Counted from the first letter of the stretch, positions 52,083 to 60,916 are shown. The stretch is 64,000 bases of DNA from Halorubrum sp. CSM-61 (GCF_003781945.1 NZ_RJJW01000006.1:186001-250000); one strand, 5' to 3'. Notes: generated from the letters alone by a model not told the origin. Numbers and translations: made by a program.

Positions 52083-52994
52083 ATGGTCTCGGAGATCTTC
52101 GACCCCGACGCGTGGGAGCCGGTCACCGACGAGTTCGACGACGTCACCTACCACCGCGGCGTCGACGTGCCCGCCGTCAGGATCGCGTTCGACCGCCCGG
52201 CGGTCCGGAACGCGTTCCGGCCGGGCACCGTCGACGAGCTGTACGCCGCGCTCGACCACGCGCGCAAGCAGGCGGACGTGGGCTGCGTGCTGCTCACGGG
52301 CAACGGCCCCTCCGAGAAGGACGGCGGCTGGGCGTTCTGCTCCGGCGGCGACCAGTCGGTGCGCGGCGGCTCCGGCTACGAGTACCGCGACGACGACGAG
52401 GCGGGCGACGAGGACGACGAACTGGTCCGGGAGGCGCGCGCCGGCCGGCTCCACGTCCTCGAGGTCCAGCGGCTGATCCGATTCATGCCCAAGCCCGTGG
52501 TCGCCGTCGTGCCGGGGTGGGCGGTCGGCGGCGGCCACTCGCTGCACGTGGTCTGCGACCTCACCCTCGCGAGCGAGGAGCACGCGAAGTTCCTCCAGAC
52601 CGACCCCGACGTGGCCTCCTTCGACGGCGGGTTCGGCTCCGCGTACCTCGCGAAGCAGATCGGGCAGAAGAAGGCCCGCGAGGTGTTCTTCCGCGGGAAG
52701 ACCTACTCCGCCGAGGAGGCCGCGGACATGGGGATGGTCAACGAGGCGATCCCCCACGGGGAGCTGGAGGAAGTCGCGCTGGAGTGGGCCGACGAGATGA
52801 CGAAGAAGTCGCCGACCGCGATGCGCATGCTGAAGTACGCGTTCAACATGACCGACGACGGGATGGTCGGCCAGCAGGTGTTCGCGGGCGAGGCGACCCG
52901 CCTGGCGTACATGACCGAGGAGGCCCAGGAGGGCCGCGACGCGTTCTTGGAGAAGCGGGAGCCCGAGTTTCGCGATCACCCGTGGCACTACTGA
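52083..52994 (+). CDS. menB: 1,4-Dihydroxy-2-naphthoyl-CoA synthase
   Basis: 303 residues from ATG 52083. Crotonase-fold enzyme of menaquinone synthesis: RPAVRNAFRPGTVDELY, GWAFCSGGDQSVRGG, RLIRFMPKPVVAVVPGWAVGGGHSLHVVCDLTLAS (in pieces VPGWAVGGGHSLH, CDLTLASEEHAKF), FDGGFGSAYLAKQIG. The C-terminus HPWHY is typical. Menaquinone is the haloarchaeal respiratory quinone. A TATA-like tttatga (52054-52060) is 23-29 bases before the ATG. Confidence 0.95.
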   Translation: MVSEIFDPDAWEPVTDEFDDVTYHRGVDVPAVRIAFDRPAVRNAFRPGTVDELYAALDHARKQADVGCVLLTGNGPSEKDGGWAFCSGGDQSVRGGSGYEYRDDDEAGDEDDELVREARAGRLHVLEVQRLIRFMPKPVVAVVPGWAVGGGHSLHVVCDLTLASEEHAKFLQTDPDVASFDGGFGSAYLAKQIGQKKAREVFFRGKTYSAEEAADMGMVNEAIPHGELEEVALEWADEMTKKSPTAMRMLKYAFNMTDDGMVGQQVFAGEATRLAYMTEEAQEGRDAFLEKREPEFRDHPWHY

Positions 52995-53024
52995 GTCGGT
53001 CCCGCTGCGGCGGGTCGATCGCTC

Positions 53025-53918
53025 CTACCCGTGCGTGTACCCGCGGTCGGGAAGCGGATCGCCGTCGGCGGTGACCCCGTCCGCGGCGTCGACGACCCGC
53101 CCCACGCGGGTCAGCCCGCCCGGACACGCCTCGCCGGCGGGTGCGACCGCCTCGTCGGGGACGGCACAGACGAGCTCGAAGTCCTCGCCGAAGTGCGCGC
53201 CCAGCTCGAAGCGCTCGGCCGACTCCTCGGCGATTTCGTCGACCGCGGGGTGAACCGGGAGTCGCTCGCGGTCGAGCTCGAAGCCGACCTCGCTCGCCTC
53301 CGACAGCTGGTGGAGCGAGCGCGCGAGCCCGTCCGAGGAGTCCATCATCGCGGTCGCTCGGTCCGCGAGCGCCAGCCCGTCGGCGACGCGGGGCGTGAAC
53401 CGGAACAGGTCGTTGGCGCGCTCGACCGCCTCGTCGGTTTCCCTTTTAAATAACCGGAGCGCGGCCGCGGAGCGTCCCCACTCGCCGGTGACGCAGAGCG
53501 CGTCGCCGGGGCGCGCGCCGGACCGCGTGACGGCGCCCGCGTCGGTCAGGTCGCCGATCGCGGTCGAGGCGGTGGTGAACTCGTCGTGGGTGTCGAGGTC
53601 GCCGCCGACGTACTCGGCGTCGACCGCCTCGCAGACGTCGACCGCGCCGGCGACGAAGCGGTCGAGTTTCTCCTCGTCGAAGGCGGCGTCGGCGTAGACC
53701 GCGACCGCCGCGGTCGCCCTCGCTCCCATCGCCGCCACGTCCGAGAGCGACGCGCCGACCGCGCGCCACCCGGCGGTGTACCGCGTCGTCCCGGGCGGGA
53801 AGTCGGTCCGCTCGTGGAGCATGTCGGTCGTGATCACGGTGTCGCCCACGACGGCGGCGTCGTCGCCGGCGTGCGGGAGGTCGGCCGCGAGCGCCCGGAG
53901 CGCGTCTCGCTCGTTCAC
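53025..53918 (-). CDS. thiL: Thiamine-monophosphate kinase
   Basis: 297 residues. ThiL turns thiamine phosphate into thiamine pyrophosphate. Seen: HAGDDAAVVGDTVITTDMLHE, AVGASLSDVAAMGARATAA, GGDLDTHDEFTTASTAIGD, VTGEWGRSAAALRL, TAMMDSSDGLARSLHQLSE and GAHFGEDFELVCAV: the complete AIR-synthase-like set. Transcribed alone, with a TATA box at 53945-53952. Confidence 0.95.
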   Translation of the reverse strand: MNERDALRALAADLPHAGDDAAVVGDTVITTDMLHERTDFPPGTTRYTAGWRAVGASLSDVAAMGARATAAVAVYADAAFDEEKLDRFVAGAVDVCEAVDAEYVGGDLDTHDEFTTASTAIGDLTDAGAVTRSGARPGDALCVTGEWGRSAAALRLFKRETDEAVERANDLFRFTPRVADGLALADRATAMMDSSDGLARSLHQLSEASEVGFELDRERLPVHPAVDEIAEESAERFELGAHFGEDFELVCAVPDEAVAPAGEACPGGLTRVGRVVDAADGVTADGDPLPDRGYTHG

Positions 53919-53944
53919 GATACCGACGTGTCGGGGCCGAACGG

Positions 53945-53952
53945 ATTATAAG
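53945..53952 (-). promoter_or_regulatory. TATA box of thiL
   Basis: On the minus strand cttataat, 27-34 bases before the thiL ATG at 53918. The spacing indicates a leaderless transcript and supports that start. Confidence 0.65.
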
Positions 53953-54021
53953 GGATCGGTCCGGGCGGCCGGATCGCCCCCGCTCTCTCCCGATCAGTGA
54001 GTCCCGTTACCAAGAACCATT

Positions 54022-54102
54022 TAAACGGGTAATACACATTAACGAATATTATCATTATCAATCATTATGTTTATTACCAGCCTCCCGCACCTACCGAGTG
54101 CA
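54022..54102 (+). promoter_or_regulatory. AT-rich promoter region of the aceA operon
   Basis: An unusually AT-rich tract (about 54030-54075) in high-GC surroundings, with the TATA-like gtttatta at 54069-54076 about 30 bases before an ATG at 54103. A spaced pair ggtaata (54028-54034) / tattacc (54072-54078) flanks the tract. The composition and position fit a regulated promoter for the glyoxylate-shunt operon. Confidence 0.5.
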
Positions 54103-54204
54103 ATGTCAGTATCCGTACCCGGACACGCAGCAGCACGACCCGCCGACAGCACGATCACCAGACGACCGCCGCAACCGCCCACACGACCCGATGACGACAC
54201 CTAA
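54103..54204 (+). CDS. Candidate leader ORF upstream of aceA, 33 residues
   Basis: ATG 54103 lies at the expected start of a leaderless transcript from the TATA at 54069. It reads MSVSVPGHAAARPADSTITR then RPPQPPTRPDDDT and ends at TAA 54202-54204, overlapping the next ORF by 14 bases. No homologue is recognised. It may be a short regulatory peptide or an accident. Confidence 0.35.
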   Translation: MSVSVPGHAAARPADSTITRRPPQPPTRPDDDT

Positions 54205-54514
54205 CGACACCACACCGACGGCCGACCCGACGAACCGGACGACTCGAACGACCGAACAAACGCAGAGCGATCGAACGTCGACCGATCGACGCGGCACCGA
54301 CGCTTCTCACCGGACGATCCCCGGGCGCACGCCGAGCACCGAAGAGGCGGGCGCGCCGATCGTCCCGACGACCCGTCCCACGACCGAGGGGTCCACCGCG
54401 ACCGGGACCCCTCGACGCCCGAGTCCGCCGCCGACCGACGGCGAGCGAGACGCCCCGCTGGTCCCCGACCTGCGACCGACGCGTCGCCCGCGGACCGCCG
54501 GGGGGTCGCGATGA
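54191..54514 (+). CDS. Thr/Arg-rich hypothetical protein before aceA
   Basis: 107 residues, very rich in Thr, Arg, Pro and Asp, with no hydrophobic core; disordered in appearance. It is more basic than typical haloarchaeal proteins, so coding status is uncertain. In favour are the ATGA overlap with the following ORF at 54511 and the continuous layout between the AT-rich promoter and aceA. Confidence 0.4.
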   Translation: MTTPNDTTPTADPTNRTTRTTEQTQSDRTSTDRRGTDASHRTIPGRTPSTEEAGAPIVPTTRPTTEGSTATGTPRRPSPPPTDGERDAPLVPDLRPTRRPRTAGGSR

Positions 54515-54666
54515 GCGCCGTCCCCATGGCCGGGACCGGACGCGGACCGCGGCCGGACCCGACGACGTTCACGCGGCGCGCGGCCGAGCGGACCGAGCAG
54601 ACTGACGCCGCCGCGCGACTCGACGACACGACCGACCAGTTCACCGACGACGCGACCACGGAGTGA
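54511..54666 (+). CDS. Small hypothetical ORF before aceA
   Basis: 51 residues from ATG 54511: [33 protein letters not shown], ending [10 protein letters not shown]. Short and polar, possibly disordered. Overlaps the ORF before by four bases and the GTG of the longer aceA frame by four bases, or ends five bases before its ATG. Function unknown. Confidence 0.4.
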   Translation: MSAVPMAGTGRGPRPDPTTFTRRAAERTEQTDAAARLDDTTDQFTDDATTE

Positions 54667-54671
54667 CACCG

Positions 54672-55715
54672 ATGCATCCCAACGAACTCGACGACGACAC
54701 CTTCACGAGAGATATCGACAACCCGGCCGGCCGGAGGCTCCGCGAACTGTTCGAGGAGCAGGAGTACACGTTCGCGCCCGGGATCTACCACGCGCTCGAC
54801 GCCCGCCTCGCGGAGATGGCCGGGCTCGACGCGGCCTACATGAGCGGCTACTCGACCGTCCTCGGCCAGTTCGGGTTCCCCGACCTGGAGATGGTCACGA
54901 TGAGCGAGATGGTCGAGAACGCCAAGCGCATGGTCGAGGCGACCAACCTGCCCGTCGTCGCCGACTGCGACACCGGCTACGGCGGGGTCCACAACGTCCG
55001 GCGCGCGGTCCGCGAGTACGAGAAGGCCGGCGTCGCCGCGATCCACATCGAGGACCAGACCTCGCCGAAGCGCTGCGGCCACATCGCGGGCAAGCAGATC
55101 GTCTCCCGCGAGGAGGCGCGCTCGCGCTTCGAGGCCGCGGTCGACGCCAAGCAGAGCGAGGACACCGTCATCATCGCCCGCACCGACGCGTACGGCTCCG
55201 CGAACGGCGACTGGGAGGAGCACCTCGAACGCGGCCGGATCTACGCCGACGCCGGCGTCGACCTCGTCTGGCCCGAGATGCCCGACCCGTCGCGCGAGGA
55301 CGCGGTCGAGTACGCCGAAACGATCCACGAGACCCACCCGGACCTGGACCTCGCCTTCAACTACTCCTCCTCGTTCGAGTGGGGCGCGGAGGAGGACCCG
55401 CTCACCTTCCAGGAGCTGGGCGATCTGGGCTACCAGTACATCTTCATCACGCTGTACGGGCTCCACTCGGGCGCGCACGCCGCCTACGAGGACTTCGAGA
55501 ACATCGCCGAAAACGACGAGGAGGCGCAGTTCGACCTCGAAGAGCGGTACATCGGCCACGAGACCGAGAGCCACCACGAGCTCTCCTTCGTCCCGCGGTA
55601 CCAGGACATCGAGGCCGAGTTCGACCCCGAGGCGCGCCAGCGGCAGGAGGAGTCCGCCGGCTTCACCGAAGACGAGAACGACCCGATCACCGCCGAGAGC
55701 GGCGACGACGACTGA
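54672..55715 (+). CDS. aceA: Isocitrate lyase
   Basis: 347 residues from ATG 54672 (a GTG at 54663 is possible and would overlap the previous ORF). Cleaves isocitrate to succinate and glyoxylate in the glyoxylate shunt. Seen: [59 protein letters not shown] (with the catalytic Cys in KRCGH), [15 protein letters not shown] and [12 protein letters not shown]. Both KRCGH and length match the haloarchaeal enzyme rather than the long bacterial one. Malate synthase is not in this window. Confidence 0.95.
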   Translation: MHPNELDDDTFTRDIDNPAGRRLRELFEEQEYTFAPGIYHALDARLAEMAGLDAAYMSGYSTVLGQFGFPDLEMVTMSEMVENAKRMVEATNLPVVADCDTGYGGVHNVRRAVREYEKAGVAAIHIEDQTSPKRCGHIAGKQIVSREEARSRFEAAVDAKQSEDTVIIARTDAYGSANGDWEEHLERGRIYADAGVDLVWPEMPDPSREDAVEYAETIHETHPDLDLAFNYSSSFEWGAEEDPLTFQELGDLGYQYIFITLYGLHSGAHAAYEDFENIAENDEEAQFDLEERYIGHETESHHELSFVPRYQDIEAEFDPEARQRQEESAGFTEDENDPITAESGDDD

Positions 55716-55757
55716 TCGGCGAGTCCGGGGTCCCAGCGGGCATCGCGGGACCCCGCC

Positions 55758-57008
55758 CTACTCGGGGATCGCGCCCAGATTTTTCAGCTCGTCGAGGTCG
55801 CCGTCGCCGTACCCGTACTCCCTGAGCACCGCCTCGGTGTGCTCGCCCAGCGAGGGGGGATACCGCCGGGCCGTCGTCGGCGTCCGCGAGAAGTGCATCG
55901 GCGAGCCCGGCACCCGCATCGGGCCGGCGGTCGGGTGGTCGAACTCGTCGACCATGTCCCGCGCGGCCAGCTGCGGGTCGTCGAACACCTCGGCCATGTC
56001 GCGGACGGGGCTCGCGGGGACGCCGTGCTCGCCGAGCCGGTCGAGCGCCTCCTCGGTCGCGAGCTCCGCGAATGCGGCGTCGAGCTCGGGATCGAGCGCG
56101 TCCCGGTTGCGCACGCGCTTCTCGTTGGTCTCGAACCGCTCGTCGGCCAGCAGGTCGGGGCGGTCGAGCGCCTCGCAGAGCCGCGGCCAGAACGCGTCGG
56201 ACGCGCAGGCGACGACGACGTACCCGTCCCGCGTCTCGAACGCCTGGTACGGGGCGATGTTCGGGTGCTTGCTCCCCATCCGCCCCGGCGGCTCGCCGCT
56301 CGCGAAGTAGTTCGCCGCCATGTAGCTGGTCCACGCGGCCTGCCCGTCGAGGAGGCTCACGTCGATCTTCTGGCCGGTCCCGTCGCCGAGCTCCCGTTCG
56401 AGGAGCGCCGCGAGGATCGCCTGCGTCGCGTACATCCCGGCGCCGATGTCGGCCAGCGCGACCCCGATCCTGACCGGCGCGCCGCCCTCGACGCCCGTGA
56501 TCGACATGAAGCCGCCGCGGGCCTGCATCACGACATCGTACGCGGGCTCGTCGCGGTCCGGCCCCCACTCGCCGTACCCGGAGAGCCCGCAGTAGATCAG
56601 TCCGGGGTTCTCTGCCGCGAGGTCCGGGTAGTCGAGACCCCAGTCGTCCATCTTGCCGACCCGGAAGTTCTCGACGAGCACGTCCGCCTCCCGCGCGAGG
56701 TCCCGGAACACCGCGCGCCCGGCATCGCTCGCGAGGTTCAGCTCGACGGACCGCTTGTTGCGGTTGACGCTGGCGTAGTAGGCGCTCTGTGCGCCCTCGC
56801 CGTCTCCGTCGTCCGCGCCGAAGGCCGGCGGGCGCCACGTCCGCGTCTGGTCGCCCTCGCCCGGTCGCTCGACCTTGATCACCTCGGCACCGAGGTCGCC
56901 GAGCTGCATGGTGCAGAACGGCCCCACCAGCACCCGCGAGGCGTCGAGCACGGTGAGTCCGTCGAGGGGTCCCGCGTCGCCCTCGGGGTCGCGCGCCTCA
57001 CCGACCAC
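55758..57008 (-). CDS. CaiB/BaiF family III CoA-transferase
   Basis: 416 residues. LDGLTVLDASRVLVGPFCTMQLGDLGAEVIKVERPG in pieces (DASRVLVGPFCTMQLGDLGA, EVIKVERPGEGD), NRNKRSVELNLASDAGR, YDVVMQARGGFMSITG and VDEFDHPTAGPMRVPGSPMH are diagnostic. It moves CoA between carboxylic acids; the pair is unknown. Convergent with aceA, so a link to glyoxylate/C2 metabolism is possible but not shown. Confidence 0.92.
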   Translation of the reverse strand: MVGEARDPEGDAGPLDGLTVLDASRVLVGPFCTMQLGDLGAEVIKVERPGEGDQTRTWRPPAFGADDGDGEGAQSAYYASVNRNKRSVELNLASDAGRAVFRDLAREADVLVENFRVGKMDDWGLDYPDLAAENPGLIYCGLSGYGEWGPDRDEPAYDVVMQARGGFMSITGVEGGAPVRIGVALADIGAGMYATQAILAALLERELGDGTGQKIDVSLLDGQAAWTSYMAANYFASGEPPGRMGSKHPNIAPYQAFETRDGYVVVACASDAFWPRLCEALDRPDLLADERFETNEKRVRNRDALDPELDAAFAELATEEALDRLGEHGVPASPVRDMAEVFDDPQLAARDMVDEFDHPTAGPMRVPGSPMHFSRTPTTARRYPPSLGEHTEAVLREYGYGDGDLDELKNLGAIPE

Positions 57009-57242
57009 GGGACGACACCTCCGTGGTCGGCCGTCGGATCGCTCCCGTACCCGGCTGCCGCGTCGCGTTCATGCAGTCCGGATCGGGCGGGCGGGTAATG
57101 AGCCTCCCGGCGGTCCACACCCGGGTCGGTCCTCGACGACGACGACGGTCGTCACCCTCGCCGACGACGGTCGTCACCTCCTCCGCCGGCGACGCCCGCC
57201 GCGTCGCCAACGGTTATACCGCACCGCGTCGATGGGACCTGC

Positions 57243-58037
57243 ATGGATCTCGACATCGAGGGGAACGTCGCGCTGACGACGGCATCGAGCAGCGGTCTCG
57301 GCTTCGCGTCCGCGCAGGCGCTCGTCCGCGAGGGCGCGAACGTGGTCATCAACGGTCGCGACGGCGACAGCCTCGCGGACGCGAAGGCGGATCTGGAGAC
57401 GGAGGCGGCCGGCGACGCCCGCGTCGTCGCCGTCGAGGGCGACATCACGGACCCGGACGATCTGGACCGGCTCGTCGAGACGACGCTCGACGAGTTCGGC
57501 CGGCTCGACCACCTCGTCACGTCGGCGGGCGGGCCGCCGTCCGGGGCCTTCCTCGACACCGACGACGAGGACTGGGAGGCGGCCTACGAGCTGCTCGTGA
57601 TGAGCGTCGTCCGGCTCGCGCGGAAGTGCGCCGAGCCCCTCGCCGACGGTGACGGCGGCACCATCGTTACCATCACCTCGCGGTCGGTGAAGGAGGCGAT
57701 CGACGGGCTGGTGCTCTCGAACTCGGTGCGGATGAGCGTCGTCGGGTTAGAGAAGACGCTCTCGATGGAGCTCGGCCCGGACGTGCGCGCGAACGCGGTG
57801 CTCCCCGGCTCTCACGAGACGAGCCGCATCCGGGAGCTCGTCGATCAGGCGATCGAGCGCGGCGAGTACGACTCCTACGAGGAGGGGCTCGCCGACTGGG
57901 TGGACAACCCGCTGGACCGCATCGGCGACCCGATCGAACTGGGGAACACCGTCGCGTTCCTCTCCTCGCCGCGGGCCGGCCACGTGAACGGGCAGGCGAT
58001 CGTCATCGACGGCGGCGGCGGGAGCTCGAACCTGTAG
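57243..58037 (+). CDS. SDR-family protein lacking the catalytic Tyr
   Basis: 264 residues. Rossmann fold with TASSSGLG (residues 13-20), EGDITDPDDLDRLVETTL, TSAGGPP (about 93-99) and a typical C-terminus (GHVNGQAIVIDGGGG). The expected YxxxK motif after S146 is replaced: LVLSNSVRMSVVGLEK has Ser/Asn in place of Tyr and Arg163 in place of Lys. A subgroup of SDR proteins with this change exists; their activity is unknown. TATA-like gttata about 57211. First of a row of four same-strand genes. Confidence 0.88.
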   Translation: MDLDIEGNVALTTASSSGLGFASAQALVREGANVVINGRDGDSLADAKADLETEAAGDARVVAVEGDITDPDDLDRLVETTLDEFGRLDHLVTSAGGPPSGAFLDTDDEDWEAAYELLVMSVVRLARKCAEPLADGDGGTIVTITSRSVKEAIDGLVLSNSVRMSVVGLEKTLSMELGPDVRANAVLPGSHETSRIRELVDQAIERGEYDSYEEGLADWVDNPLDRIGDPIELGNTVAFLSSPRAGHVNGQAIVIDGGGGSSNL

Positions 58038-58118
58038 TCGGTGCGGCCGGTTCGCCTTCTCGCTTCGCCCGCCCGCTACCGCAACCGTCAACCGGCGGGA
58101 TCGCCTCGGTCGGCGTAG

Positions 58119-59042
58119 ATGGAGGTCCTCGTCCGGCTCTCGGGGCTGCTCGCGCTGCTGCTCGCTGGGACGGGCCTCCGGCGCGTCGGCGTCCTCGACG
58201 CGGCCCGCACGGAGCTGCTCAACCAGACCGCGTACTACGTGGCGCTCCCGGCGCTAGTGTTCGTCGCGACCTACGATCAGGCGATCGGCGACGTGGTCTC
58301 GTGGGAGCTGTTCGTCGGCGTCGTCGCCGCGCTGCTCGGGACCGCACTCGTCGCGTCGGTCGTCCACCGGAACCGGTCGCCGAGCGCGCGCCGCAGCGTC
58401 GCGGTCGTCCAGTCGTACCACTCGAATCTGGGCTACCTCGGCGTCCCGCTGGTGGCGGCGACGTTCGACGCCGAGGTGACCGCGATCGCGAGCGTCATTC
58501 TGGGGATCGGCGCGCTGGTGCAGGTCCCCCTGACGGTGATCCTGCTGGTGTCGATGAACGGGGCGAACGCCGAGGGCGCGCTGGGGCGGCACCTCACGTC
58601 GCTCGCGGGCAACCCGGTCCTCATCGCGCTCGTCGCCGGCATGCTGATCGGCGGGTTCGAGCTCGGGGTGCCGACCGCGGCCGCGTCCGCCCTCGACTGG
58701 GTCGGGTCGCTGGCGCTCCCGCTCGCGCTGCTCTGCGTCGGCGCGACGCTGCAGGTCGACTCCTCGACGATCGACCGCCGAGCGACCGCCTCGGTAGTCG
58801 CGCTCAAGGTGGGGTGTATGCCCGTCATCGCGTGGGGCGTCCTCGCGCTGCTCGGCGTCAACGCCGCGACGTTCACCGCCGGGGTCGTGATGCTCGGGAC
58901 GCCGACCGCGGTGTCGACGTACGTGTTCGCGACCGAGCTCGGCGGCGACGCCGGGTTCGCCTCGCTGAACGTGTTCGTCACGACGGTCGCGTCGGTCGCG
59001 TCGCTGACCCTGTTGATCGAGCTGGTCGGCGCGGTCGCGTAG
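58119..59042 (+). CDS. AEC-family (auxin efflux carrier-like) transporter
   Basis: 307 residues, ten hydrophobic segments in two five-helix halves. Seen: LLNQTAYYVALPALVFVAT (half 1), YHSNLGYLGVPLVAATF, and ALDWVGSLALPLALLCVGATLQV (half 2). AEC proteins move organic acids such as malate or malonate. It lies 81 bp behind the SDR gene and 73 bp before the cupin gene, so it may belong to the same catabolic unit. Confidence 0.9.
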   Translation: MEVLVRLSGLLALLLAGTGLRRVGVLDAARTELLNQTAYYVALPALVFVATYDQAIGDVVSWELFVGVVAALLGTALVASVVHRNRSPSARRSVAVVQSYHSNLGYLGVPLVAATFDAEVTAIASVILGIGALVQVPLTVILLVSMNGANAEGALGRHLTSLAGNPVLIALVAGMLIGGFELGVPTAAASALDWVGSLALPLALLCVGATLQVDSSTIDRRATASVVALKVGCMPVIAWGVLALLGVNAATFTAGVVMLGTPTAVSTYVFATELGGDAGFASLNVFVTTVASVASLTLLIELVGAVA

Positions 59043-59115
59043 GCCGCACCGATCCGCCGAGTTCGGATTCCGCCGCGACCCGAACCGATTTGACACGGGG
59101 CGTCCACGGACGCCC

Positions 59116-59463
59116 ATGGAACACGTTCCGTTCGACGACGCGGAGACCTACGAGCCGGAAGACGGATGGGGACGCGCCGCGCTGGCGGGCAGCGACCGGT
59201 TCTCCTTCGAGTGGTTCGAGAAGCCGTCGGGCCACTCCTCGCCGATGCACGACCACGAGAACGAGCAGGTCTGCGTCTGCCTGGAGGGCGAGCTCGTCGT
59301 CCACACCGAGGACGACACCGCCGTGTTAGCGGAGTACGACTCGGTCCACCTCGACGCGTGGGAGTCGCACCGGGTCGAGAACCGGACCGACGAGCGCGCG
59401 GTCGGCCTCGACGTGTTCGCGCCGGGCCGCGGCTTCGACTTCTGGACCGACCGGGAGGAGTGA
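59116..59463 (+). CDS. Cupin-domain protein
   Basis: 115 residues. Cupin motif 1 is SPMHDHENEQVCVCLEGEL (two His, Glu) and motif 2 is HLDAWESHRVENRTDE. Such single-cupin proteins bind a metal and are isomerases, dioxygenases or sensors. The stop overlaps the next start by one base (TGATG), so it is coupled to the FAH-family gene. Confidence 0.88.
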   Translation: MEHVPFDDAETYEPEDGWGRAALAGSDRFSFEWFEKPSGHSSPMHDHENEQVCVCLEGELVVHTEDDTAVLAEYDSVHLDAWESHRVENRTDERAVGLDVFAPGRGFDFWTDREE

Positions 59464-60344
59464 TGGCGGGGGACACCCCACAGGCGGGAGACACGGGGGG
59501 GATCCGACTCGCCCGGACCGTCGAGGGCCGGCCTCTGCTCGGCGACGAGGACGGGTTCGTCCCGCTCGCGTCGGCCGGGATCGACGGGGTCGACGACGCG
59601 CTCGACGCCGCGGTCGGCGAGGTCGACGGCGACGCCTCCGGGAGGCCGGCGCTCCCGTCGCTCGACGACCTCCCCGCCTCGCGGACGCCGGCGGAGGGCC
59701 TCTCGTTCGGCGTCCCGTTCGACCCCGGGAAGCTCTGGGGGATCGGGCTCAACTACGCCGACCACGCCGAGGACCTCGACGCGGTCCGGCCCGCGGAGCC
59801 CGCGAGCTTCATGCAGCCGGCGACGGCGCTGACCGCGCCCGGCGGGCCGATCCGGCTGCCGCCGACCGAGGAGGCGTCTCGGGTCACGGCGGAGGCGGAG
59901 CTGGGCCTCGTGATCGGTCGGACCTGCAAGGATATCGGCGAGGGCGAGTTCGGCGACGTCGTCGCCGGTGTCGTCCCCGTCATCGATGTGACCGCCGAGG
60001 ACGTGCTCCAGCGCAACCCGCGCTTTCTCACCCGCGCGAAGAGCTACGACACGTTCCTCGTCGTCGGCCCGTGGGTGTCTGCCCCGGTCAGCGTCGACCG
60101 GCTCGCGGGGACGACCGTCCGGACCGTGATCAACGGCGAGACGGTCGCGGAGAACACCGTGGACCGGATGCTGTTCCCGCCCGAGGAGCTCGTGAGCGTC
60201 CACTCGCGCGTGATGACGCTGGAGCGCGGGGACCTGATCTCGACGGGGACGCCCGGCGCGGGCGTGATCGAGGCCGGCGACACGGTCCGCGCGGAGGTCG
60301 ACGGCGTGGGGGTGCTGGAGGCGGACGTGATCGGGAGTGAGTGA
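59463..60344 (+). CDS. Fumarylacetoacetate hydrolase family protein
   Basis: 293 residues from ATG 59463. KLWGIGLNYADHAEDLD, AEAELGLVIGRTCKDI (two metal Glu), FDVTAEDVLQRNPRFL-like segment IDVTAEDVLQRNPRFL, RMLFPPEELVSVHSRVMTLERGDLISTGTPGAGVIEAGD in pieces (SVHSRVMTLERGDLIST, GTPGAGVIEAGD). This FAH/HpaG fold hydrolyses or decarboxylates 2-oxo acids in aromatic or sugar-acid breakdown, fitting the cupin/AEC/SDR neighbours. Confidence 0.93.
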   Translation: MAGDTPQAGDTGGIRLARTVEGRPLLGDEDGFVPLASAGIDGVDDALDAAVGEVDGDASGRPALPSLDDLPASRTPAEGLSFGVPFDPGKLWGIGLNYADHAEDLDAVRPAEPASFMQPATALTAPGGPIRLPPTEEASRVTAEAELGLVIGRTCKDIGEGEFGDVVAGVVPVIDVTAEDVLQRNPRFLTRAKSYDTFLVVGPWVSAPVSVDRLAGTTVRTVINGETVAENTVDRMLFPPEELVSVHSRVMTLERGDLISTGTPGAGVIEAGDTVRAEVDGVGVLEADVIGSE

Positions 60345-60387
60345 ATGCGAGGAGAAAGCGGGGACGAACCGGGGCGGTGCCCGAGAG

Positions 60388-60552
60388 TCAGGCCGGCAAC
60401 GTGTCGATCCCGTTGATCTCGACGTAGCCGAACCCGCACTCGGGACAGCGCCACTTCGTCTTCTCGCCGAGGTGGAGGGTCATCGCCGCGGTCCGGTAGA
60501 ACGACTGGGCCTCTCCGCACGAGGGACAGTCCACGTCCTTTTCGAGCGCCAT
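60388..60552 (-). CDS. Small zinc-ribbon protein, 54 residues
   Basis: ATG 60552 to TGA 60388: MALEKDVDCPSCGEAQSFY, then TAAMTLHLGEKTKWRC, CPECGFGYVEINGIDTLPA. CPSC and CPEC knuckles 27 residues apart form a zinc beta-ribbon, a typical small haloarchaeal protein (DUF7838-type, from memory). Too short for most gene callers. Its upstream region contains the structured element copy B. Confidence 0.75.
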   Translation of the reverse strand: MALEKDVDCPSCGEAQSFYRTAAMTLHLGEKTKWRCPECGFGYVEINGIDTLPA

Positions 60553-60615
60553 GTACGCGGATCGGTCCGGCGCGGTTTTGAAGCTACTGATTCGCCGGTT
60601 GTACTCGGTCGATTA

Positions 60616-60622
60616 CTTATAA
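60616..60622 (+). promoter_or_regulatory. TATA-like box before element copy B
   Basis: cttataa, 25 bases before the first conserved base of the element (60641), the spacing of a haloarchaeal TATA to its start site. Another tttataa follows the element at 60924-60930. Read on the minus strand, the same box could be the promoter of the 60552 gene. Confidence 0.5.
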
Positions 60623-60640
60623 CTCGTTGCTGACGGCTCG

Positions 60641-60916
60641 GCGGTGAACACCGCCAAAGCCCCAGCCACGCTCGGCTCCCACAGCTCGCTGCGCTCCTCA
60701 GTCGCTCGTTTCACTCGCTCCCTGCGGTGCTTGCGTCGCTGGGGTTCGCCGAGCGCGGCTGCCCCTTTGAGTCCCACCCCGCACCGCAACTGCAGCCTCA
60801 CGCCTCCCCAGCCTCGCGGCTCGCTCGGGGCTCCCTTCGGTCGCCCACGTCGCTCACCGCGTCCCTCGCGCGCGCTCCTCGTGGCCTATCGGCCACTCGG
60901 AGGCACGCGCCACCGC
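60641..60916 (+). repeat. Structured dispersed element, copy B
   Basis: 276 bp, same orientation as copy A. Ends pair gcggtg with caccgc. Stem 1: agccacgctcggc (60664-60676) with gccgagcgcggct (60748-60760), 12 of 13 pairs. The sequence of this stem differs from copy A yet pairing is kept. Stem 3: gtggcc (60881-60886) with ggccac (60891-60896), loop tatc, again with compensated changes. The middle hairpin is less regular than in A. Lies between arcS and the small zinc-ribbon gene, both minus strand. Apparent ORFs across the element differ in frame between copies and are probably not coding. Confidence 0.72.

Noticed and set aside
54201-55577. 458-codon frame opposite aceA
   Set aside because: Antisense shadow of isocitrate lyase; the plus-strand enzyme motifs are unmistakable.
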